Positions 35,345 to 41,290 of a DNA stretch of 41,290 bases are shown one piece after another. The DNA is taken from assembly GCA_017399865.1 (NCBI GenBank), contig JAFQAT010000049.1, forward strand, positions 1 through 41,290, given 5' to 3'. The notes under the pieces were generated by a model. It ran no database searches, was not told the DNA's origin, and worked only from the letters and a program-made list of their open reading frames with translations. Made by a program: the position numbers and the translations under genes. This stretch comes from Bacteroidales bacterium. GTDB taxonomy: Bacteria; Bacteroidota; Bacteroidia; Bacteroidales; UBA932. Each line of letters starts with the position of its first letter. Positions within the stretch are counted from its first letter, which is position 1.

Positions 35345-38300
35345 CTTACAAGCTCGAAGTCCTGTCTGTGAGGGAGATCTGCGTTCTTTGCGTAGATGCG
35401 TCCTGCCACCTGATAGAGACCTGACCTGTCAGGGTTGATTGTTGCCACATACTTAGCTGTACCGTCCGCTGTCTCCACAGGAGTGAACTCGTATCTCTCC
35501 TGGATGTGGAGCCTGCCCTTCTTGTCAGTTGTAGCGAAGAGAACCTCTACTCCGATCTCCTCAGCCTTGAGGTCACCGATATTGAGGACAACTTCCGCCT
35601 TCACCTCGCTTCCGATTGCAAGTCCGTCGCTGTTGCTGTCAGGCATTGTTGCAGACACGACCTCGATGTTCTTCCACTCGCGGCGGAGGTTCTTCTTCCA
35701 TGCAGCGATCTCGCGTGCCTTTGCGAAGTCGTTCGCAATAACAGCCTCGTATCTTGCTGACTGAGGATCATAGTACTGGTTGATGTAGTCGGTGAGCATG
35801 CGGTTGGTAGTGAAGTTGCATGCAACCTGTGCCACGCAGTTCTTGATGTACTCGATCCAGTCTGCAGAACGGCCTGTAGAAAGGCTCTTGTTGTAGAATG
35901 TAGGAGCGATCTCGTTCTCGATGATGTTGTAGATCGTTGCTGCATCGAGCTCGTCCTGGTAGTTCTGGTCGTCGTATGTACGCTCCATAGGGAGTGCCCA
36001 GCCGGCGCCCTTCTTGTAGCCTTCTACCCACCATCCGTCGAGCACGGAGAAGTGCATTACGCCGTTCATGGCAGCCTTCTCTCCTGATGTACCTGAAGCC
36101 TCGAGAGGACGGGTAGGGTTGTTCATCCATACGTCGACACCCTGTACGAGGTACTTCGCTACTGTGATGTCATAGTTAGGAACGAAGACGATCTTACCGA
36201 TGAAGCGTGGCTGCTTTGAGATGTCCACGATCATCTTGATGAGGTCCTGACCTGCCTTGTCTGCAGGGTGTGCCTTTCCTGCGAAGAGGAACTGTACTGG
36301 CTGCTTAGGATCGTTCACGATCTCGTCGAGTCTGTCGAGGTCACGGAAGAGGAGGTGTGCTCTCTTGTATGTTGCGAAACGGCGTGCGAAACCGATGGTA
36401 AGAACGTCGTCGCGGAGGTTTTCCTTGATTGTAACCACCTGCTTAGGTGAGTAGTGGTTTGCCGCTGCAGGGTCAGAGAGTCTTCTCTTCACCTCGTCGA
36501 TGAGCTTCTTGCGGAGGCTTGTGCGGATGTTCCATACTTCCTCGTCAGATACCTTATATATACCGTCGAAGCAAGACTTGTCATAATGGTGGGTCTTGAA
36601 CTCTTCTCCGAACACCTTTGCGTGTACTGCCTTCCACTCAGGGGCTGTCCATGTAGGATAGTGTACGCCGTTGGTAACGTAGCTTACATGGAGCTCTTCA
36701 GGAAGGTAGCCTGGCCACATGTGGCCGAGGATGTCGCGGCTCACCTCTCCGTGGAGCCATGACACTCCGTTCACTTCCTGAGAGATGTTTGCAGCGAGGA
36801 TGGACATAGAGAACTTCTCGTTCACGTTTGCGCCGTCGTTCTTTCCGAGGCCCATCATTGTCTCCCAGTCGATCTTCAGACGCTGTGGATAGTGGCCGAT
36901 GTACTTGCGGAGCATTCCTTCGTCGAATGCATCGTGTCCTGCAGGGACTGGAGTATGGGTTGTGAAGAGAGATGATGCCCTTACCACTTCGAGAGCTTCC
37001 TGGAACTCGAGGTTCTGCTCAGCGATGAGCTCGCGGAGGCGCTCAAGTCCGATGAATGCTGCGTGTCCCTCGTTGCAGTGGTAAACCTGAGGGTTGAAAC
37101 CGAGCTTGCGGAGGGCACGGATACCGCCGACACCGAGGAGGAGCTCCTGCTTGAGACGGTTCTCCCAGTCGCCGCCGTAGAGGTTATAGGTGATGGACCT
37201 GTCCTCAGGAAGGTTCTCAGGGATGTCTGTGTCGAGGAGGTAGAGTTCTGTACGGCCTACATCGACTCTCCAGAGACGTGCATTGAGGTTGCGGCCAGGG
37301 AAGGCAACGCTGATGGTAACCCAGTTTCCGTTCTCGTCACGTACAGGGGTCGCAGGGATCTTGTTGAAGTCCTGTGCAACGTCCTCAGCAACCTGCTCTC
37401 CGTGTGCGGTGAGCTTCTGGTTGAAGTATCCGAAACGGTAGAGGAGACCTACTGCAACGAGGTTTGTATTCATGTCGGATGTCTCCTTGATGTAGTCACC
37501 GGCAAGGATGCCGAGACCGCCTGAGTACACCTTGAGGGATGTGTCGAGACCGTACTCCATGCAGAAGTATGCGACTGAAGGATTTGTGCGCTCTGCCTTG
37601 AGTGCCATGTATGTGTTGAACTCGTCCATCACCACCCTGAGGTCAGCGAGGAACTTGGTGTCCTTCTCGAGCTTCTGGTATCTCTTGAGGCTCACCTTGT
37701 CGAGCATCGCGATAGGGTTCTGTCCTGACGCTTCCCATGCTTCAGGGTCAATTGATGCAAAGAGGTTCTTTGCAGACTCGTTCCAGCACCACCAAAGGTT
37801 CTTGGAAAGTATTTCGAGGTCCTTGAGACTCTCTGGAAGATGGCGTGAGACGATCACGCTGTTCCAGGTTGGCTGATTTACTTCAAATTTTCTGTATTCC
37901 ATAGATTTTTCATTCCTGGCCTCTGGGAAGGATCCCATGACCGATATTAATTTCTCCAATGATTTTGAATATGCTTCCTTATAATATATGATGTTGTTCT
38001 CCCAAAGGGCGATTTCAGACACGTCCTTTGCGTTCTGCATATATTTCTTCCTGCTGTCCTTGCGGAGGGATGCGATCTCCTTCACGCGCTCTGCGACACC
38101 TGCCACCACTTCGTGGTAGTTCGAATCGCTGCGGTCGAGCACCGTGATGCCAGGATGCTTCTTTCCATAATATGTGCGCACCCAGAGGCCGAATCCTGCA
38201 AGAGTCGTGGTCAGGGTAGGAATCCTGAACGCGAGGCTCTCAAGCGGAGTATAGCCCCATGGCTCATAGTATGAAGGGAAAAGGGTGAGGTCGAGACCGG

Positions 38301-39573
38301 CGAGAAGGTCATAGTAGCTCATGTCGAACACACCGTCGTTTCCATTGAGATACGAAGGTATGAAATATACCTTGACCTTGTCGGAGATCGAGTTGTTCAG
38401 TCCGAGCTCGTTCAGACGCCTTGTCACGTTGTCGTACTCAGGGTTCATCAGATAGTGCGATGTCCTTGTGACATAGTTCGAACCGTTTCCTGCGAGCTTC
38501 GCAACGAGCTGCTTGTCCGGTCCGTTATGTCCCGAAGGAATCATGATGAATGCATGTACATGCTTTCCCTTGAATTCAGAGCGGTTGAGAGAGTCGAGGG
38601 CGTCGATGAACACGTCGATACCCTTGTTCTTCCATTCGTAGCGGCCGCCGATGCCGACGAGTACCGCATTGTCCTGGATCTGCTCTCCGCTCATCGCAGA
38701 AGCGACCTCAACGAGTTTCGCTCTGGATCTTTCGCGAAGCTGCTCGTAATCCTCGTCTGTAGGAGGAGTGAAGCTCGGCTCGAAACCGTTAGGCGTCACC
38801 ACATCCACTGCCCTGCCGAGGAACTGGCGGCACTCCTGTGCGGTGATATCGCTTACGGTAGTAAATACGTCGCTGTTCTGAGCGGCCTTCTTCTCGAGAG
38901 AATGCCTTGCAACGACATTGAACCTGCGCGCCATTTCATCGGCGTTGTAGTTCATGAGTCCATCATAAAGCGGGAGATGGTTGCCCGCGATGCATCTTCC
39001 TATCACTGTCGCGTGCGTAGTGAAGACGGTAGCAACCGGAACCTTTACCGACTTCAGGTAAAGAAGTCCTGTTCCGGTCATCCATTCGTGGAACTGAGCC
39101 ACGACCTTCTGTGAAGAATCAAGATTGAACCTGTAGAAGCTTTCGATCACCCTTCCGGCAGCATAGCCGAAGAGGGCTGATTCTCTGTAATCCCAGTTTC
39201 CTGTCAGGGAGTCCACTCCGAACTCCTTCCAGAAACGGGTCAGAATCTCGTTCTGACGGGTAAGGAACTGCTTGAAGTCCACGAGGATGGCGGTCGGCCT
39301 TCCCGGCACGTTCCACCTTCCGATGCGGACCCTCAGTCCTTCTTCAGCAGCCTTCAGCCTCCAAGCCCTGTATAGCGTAGGGTCCTCGAGGAAGTCCGGG
39401 TTGCTGTCAGTGTCCATCCACACATCAGGCCCCACCATGATGTGGTGCCTTTTGTACTCACTTTTGAGATAAAGGGACTTTGTAGCGACAACCGTGTAGA
39501 TGCCGCCCACCTTGTTACACACTTCCCAACTAACTTCAAACAGATAATCCGGTTTGATAAGTTCTGTTTTCAT
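35335..39573 (-). CDS. Fused glycogen synthase (GT3) and alpha-glucan phosphorylase (GT35)
   Basis: The 1412-residue protein contains two opposing enzymes. Residues 1 to about 545 match eukaryotic-type glycogen synthase GT3, beginning FEVSWEVCNKVGGIYTVV and carrying the FPSYYEPWGYTPLES donor-site motif near 432-446. Residues about 567-1412 are a short-type alpha-glucan phosphorylase, starting with the DUF3417-like LSKNLWWCWNESA region. The pyridoxal-phosphate site is Lys1166 in EASGTSGEKAAMNG. The first half would add glucose from a nucleotide sugar; the second releases glucose 1-phosphate. Two hairpins separate it from the GH57 gene upstream. Such fusions are known in Bacteroides-type genomes, often annotated only as phosphorylase. 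Confidence 0.95.
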   Translation of the reverse strand: MKTELIKPDYLFEVSWEVCNKVGGIYTVVATKSLYLKSEYKRHHIMVGPDVWMDTDSNPDFLEDPTLYRAWRLKAAEEGLRVRIGRWNVPGRPTAILVDFKQFLTRQNEILTRFWKEFGVDSLTGNWDYRESALFGYAAGRVIESFYRFNLDSSQKVVAQFHEWMTGTGLLYLKSVKVPVATVFTTHATVIGRCIAGNHLPLYDGLMNYNADEMARRFNVVARHSLEKKAAQNSDVFTTVSDITAQECRQFLGRAVDVVTPNGFEPSFTPPTDEDYEQLRERSRAKLVEVASAMSGEQIQDNAVLVGIGGRYEWKNKGIDVFIDALDSLNRSEFKGKHVHAFIMIPSGHNGPDKQLVAKLAGNGSNYVTRTSHYLMNPEYDNVTRRLNELGLNNSISDKVKVYFIPSYLNGNDGVFDMSYYDLLAGLDLTLFPSYYEPWGYTPLESLAFRIPTLTTTLAGFGLWVRTYYGKKHPGITVLDRSDSNYHEVVAGVAERVKEIASLRKDSRKKYMQNAKDVSEIALWENNIIYYKEAYSKSLEKLISVMGSFPEARNEKSMEYRKFEVNQPTWNSVIVSRHLPESLKDLEILSKNLWWCWNESAKNLFASIDPEAWEASGQNPIAMLDKVSLKRYQKLEKDTKFLADLRVVMDEFNTYMALKAERTNPSVAYFCMEYGLDTSLKVYSGGLGILAGDYIKETSDMNTNLVAVGLLYRFGYFNQKLTAHGEQVAEDVAQDFNKIPATPVRDENGNWVTISVAFPGRNLNARLWRVDVGRTELYLLDTDIPENLPEDRSITYNLYGGDWENRLKQELLLGVGGIRALRKLGFNPQVYHCNEGHAAFIGLERLRELIAEQNLEFQEALEVVRASSLFTTHTPVPAGHDAFDEGMLRKYIGHYPQRLKIDWETMMGLGKNDGANVNEKFSMSILAANISQEVNGVSWLHGEVSRDILGHMWPGYLPEELHVSYVTNGVHYPTWTAPEWKAVHAKVFGEEFKTHHYDKSCFDGIYKVSDEEVWNIRTSLRKKLIDEVKRRLSDPAAANHYSPKQVVTIKENLRDDVLTIGFARRFATYKRAHLLFRDLDRLDEIVNDPKQPVQFLFAGKAHPADKAGQDLIKMIVDISKQPRFIGKIVFVPNYDITVAKYLVQGVDVWMNNPTRPLEASGTSGEKAAMNGVMHFSVLDGWWVEGYKKGAGWALPMERTYDDQNYQDELDAATIYNIIENEIAPTFYNKSLSTGRSADWIEYIKNCVAQVACNFTTNRMLTDYINQYYDPQSARYEAVIANDFAKAREIAAWKKNLRREWKNIEVVSATMPDSNSDGLAIGSEVKAEVVLNIGDLKAEEIGVEVLFATTDKKGRLHIQERYEFTPVETADGTAKYVATINPDRSGLYQVAGRIYAKNADLPHRQDFELVRWL

Positions 39574-39595
39574 CTAATGACAAATTATTTATTTG

Positions 39596-39629
39596 CCCCG
39601 GCCGGAATCTTACTGGATTCCGTCCGGGG
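39596..39629 (-). terminator. Strong intercistronic hairpin between GH57 and GT3-GT35 genes
   Basis: CCCCGGCCGGAATC (39596-39609) pairs with GATTCCGTCCGGGG (39616-39629) with one mismatch and a 6-base loop. The minus strand continues CAAATAAATAATTTG, without a T-run. A second small stem, CGGGT-TTT-ACCCG, lies at about 39642-39654. They may attenuate or protect the message rather than fully terminate it. Confidence 0.5.
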
Positions 39630-39671
39630 ACATAAAAGCTTCGGGTTTTACCCGCTGACCTGAGTCAGATG

Positions 39672-40991
39672 TTATTTCTTCGCTGCCTTCTTAGGCGCCG
39701 CCTTCTTGGCTGGGGCCTTCTTGGCTGCCGGTTTCTTCGCTGCTGCCTTCTTTGCAGGAGCCTTTACCGGCTTTTCGGCTGCAAAGTTAACATCTGAAAC
39801 GGAAATTGCATCATCAACTCGCAAAATAAAATCACTTAAAACGTTCATATAGTTTATAAACGCCTCATATGGAGTATCATACGGGTTGAAATATTTATGC
39901 ACTGCTCCGTCTGAGAAGAACTTTGTACACATATAATAGAAGTGGTCGCTCTCCTGAAGGTGGCCGTAGTCTGACCAAAGAGCCTCGTCATTGAGGAGGG
40001 CAAGCTTCTCTGCCTGGTCGTTGAGCTTGTTGAACGCGTCGTTCTGGAGCTCGTTTCCGAGCCATGCGGTAACGTCACGCTCCTCGTCTGCCCATGAGAT
40101 AGGATCCATCACGTCGAGCTCTGCTACAGGGCGGTGCTTCTTCGCTGCCTGGGTTGGAGTCACGAACTCGAACTCACCGTCCTTGAGAACCACTTCAGGG
40201 AAGAACTTCATGAAGTCGAAGATTCCGCTGGCAGCCTTCTGGTGCTCGCCGAATGTCTCATAGTCCATGAAGAGGTTCACGATCTCGTCGTTCTGGGCTG
40301 CAGCCTTGATCCAGCTGAGGTACTTCTCGCCTGTGAGAGGCCAGTCTGACCATCCTCTGTCTGAGAAGCGGAACGCGATGTCGTCGCTGAGGCTTGAGTT
40401 CTTGAGGAGGAGCTTGAGGTTCTTTGCCTGAGCGCAGCTGTAGACGAAGTTAGGGCTCTTCCATCCGAGAACGTGCTTTGCACCTTCTGTAAGCATGGTC
40501 TTGAATCCCATGTCGTAAACCATTTCGCCGATTGCGTCAGAGTAGATGAGCTCAGTGTTTCTGAAAGCCTTAGGAGTCACACCGAAATAATGCTCGATAG
40601 CCGCCTTGTGCTTGAGAACCTGGTTCTTGAACTCGATAGGAGATGCAAGGGATGCAAGAGAATGGTAGTAAGTCTCTGAAAGGAACTCCACGCTGCCTGT
40701 CTGAGCGAGCTTGCGGAAGCTCTCGATCACCTCCGGAGCATATCTGTCGAACTGCTCGAGGACTGATCCTGAGATCGAGAACGCTACCTTGAATGCGCCC
40801 TTGTTTGCCTCGATGAGCTCGAGAAGAAGGGCATTCATAGGAAGATAGCACTTCTGGGCTACTCTGCGGAGGATGGTCCTGTTGGCGAAGTCGTCATAAT
40901 AGTGGGAATCCTTTCCGATGTCAAAGAATCTGTATAGTCTCAATCTGTTTGGCTGATGTACCTGAAAATACAGACAAATACTCTTTTTCAT
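39672..40991 (-). CDS. Glycoside hydrolase family 57 with Lys/Ala/Pro-rich tail
   Basis: The 439-residue protein starts SICLYFQVHQPNRL, the first conserved GH57 motif. The nucleophile is Glu147 in FRNTELIYSD and the acid/base is Asp243 in MDYETFGEH. GH57 members act on alpha-glucans as amylases, 4-alpha-glucanotransferases or branching enzymes; no signal peptide is present, so a cytoplasmic glycogen role fits. Residues 407-439 (bases 39675-39773) form a highly basic tail of Lys, Ala and Pro only apart from one Val, resembling histone H1 tails. It lies between a glycosyltransferase gene (17-base gap) and the GT3-GT35 fusion. Confidence 0.92.
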   Translation of the reverse strand: MKKSICLYFQVHQPNRLRLYRFFDIGKDSHYYDDFANRTILRRVAQKCYLPMNALLLELIEANKGAFKVAFSISGSVLEQFDRYAPEVIESFRKLAQTGSVEFLSETYYHSLASLASPIEFKNQVLKHKAAIEHYFGVTPKAFRNTELIYSDAIGEMVYDMGFKTMLTEGAKHVLGWKSPNFVYSCAQAKNLKLLLKNSSLSDDIAFRFSDRGWSDWPLTGEKYLSWIKAAAQNDEIVNLFMDYETFGEHQKAASGIFDFMKFFPEVVLKDGEFEFVTPTQAAKKHRPVAELDVMDPISWADEERDVTAWLGNELQNDAFNKLNDQAEKLALLNDEALWSDYGHLQESDHFYYMCTKFFSDGAVHKYFNPYDTPYEAFINYMNVLSDFILRVDDAISVSDVNFAAEKPVKAPAKKAAAKKPAAKKAPAKKAAPKKAAKK

Positions 40992-41008
40992 GATTATATG
41001 GTTTTATT

Positions 41009-41290
41009 TTATTTCTTGTCAATTACTTCCTGATAAATACCTTTGATCTTTGCGGCAACATCGTTCCACTTGATGCTGTTCACCTCGTCATAACCGCAGC
41101 GTGCGGCGAGGTTCGAGATGGCAGGATACTGGAGAAGACCGTAGATCGCGTCAGACATAGCATCCACATCCCAGAAGTCCACCTTGAGGGCGTACTTGAG
41201 GATCTCGGCGCAGCCTGACTGCTTCGAGATGATCGAAGGAACGTTTGTCTGCATTGCCTCGAGAGGCGAGATTCCGAACGGCTCCGAAAT
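41009..41290 (-). CDS. Glycogen-synthase-like glycosyltransferase (GT4/GT5 type), C-terminal end
   Basis: The minus-strand frame is open to the window edge, so only the last 93 residues are seen. They begin ISEPFGISPLEAMQ, the donor-binding EPFGxxPLEAM motif of GT-B retaining glycosyltransferases. After it come PSIISKQSG and a helical C-terminus ending IKGIYQEVIDKK. Given the following GH57 and GT3-GT35 genes, it is probably an alpha-glucan synthase, but GT4 enzymes of other pathways share this motif. The upstream part is outside the window. Confidence 0.82.
   Translation of the reverse strand: MSEPFGISPLEAMQTNVPSIISKQSGCAEILKYALKVDFWDVDAMSDAIYGLLQYPAISNLAARCGYDEVNSIKWNDVAAKIKGIYQEVIDKK

Overview
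The window is chromosomal DNA of a gut- or rumen-type Bacteroidales bacterium with GC near 50 percent. The evidence is promoters of the Bacteroidetes type (TTTG plus TAnnTTTG), many Bacteroidetes lipoproteins, an Mfa/Fim-type fimbrial operon with DUF3575 and DUF3868 proteins, a type 2 IleRS, a DksA-like protein that has lost zinc ligands, and a glycogen operon built around a GT3-GT35 fusion protein. A Rikenellaceae or Cryptobacteroides-like lineage would fit, but that is inference.

Positions 1-10474 form an accessory carbohydrate and redox region. It holds the end of a serine hydrolase, a flavodoxin-ferredoxin (EFR1-type) protein overlapping an AraC regulator, two divergent GH3 glycosidases, an envelope protein and two tandem CE1-type esterases. 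A perfect 20-bp inverted-repeat terminator closes the block and abuts tRNA-Ser(UGA).

Positions 10546-16864 are housekeeping. On the minus strand lie ileS, a DksA/TraR-like gene and lspA, followed by tRNA-Ser with its own consensus promoter. On the plus strand lie cvpA, tsaB and a small membrane protein gene. IleRS carries GIHH in place of HIGH. TsaB contains an in-frame insertion made from a dispersed CHPERSEGS-type repeat.

Positions 16874-31783 hold a minus-strand Rpn-family nuclease gene with a GRAE repeat tract and, upstream of it, a complete minus-strand fimbrial operon. In transcription order the operon encodes a DUF3575 protein (broken in this sequence at a G10 tract), a DUF3868/OmpA-like/TPR protein, an Mfa1-type major subunit, an Mfa2-type anchor, a minor fimbrillin-like subunit, a 1545-residue IPT/TIG-repeat protein and an 855-residue probable tip protein. 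A consensus promoter precedes it, a hairpin separates major subunit from anchor, and a bidirectional terminator follows it.

Positions 31835-41290 form a long minus-strand run: the end of a glycogen-synthase-like glycosyltransferase, a GH57 enzyme with a histone-H1-like Lys/Ala/Pro tail, the GT3-GT35 fusion, ribF, a conserved hypothetical, greA, a HIT protein and a TlpA-like lipoprotein without the CxxC motif. Glycogen synthesis and breakdown are therefore encoded together. No plasmid, phage, CRISPR or insertion-sequence module is visible, and no stretch over 300 bases lacks a gene.
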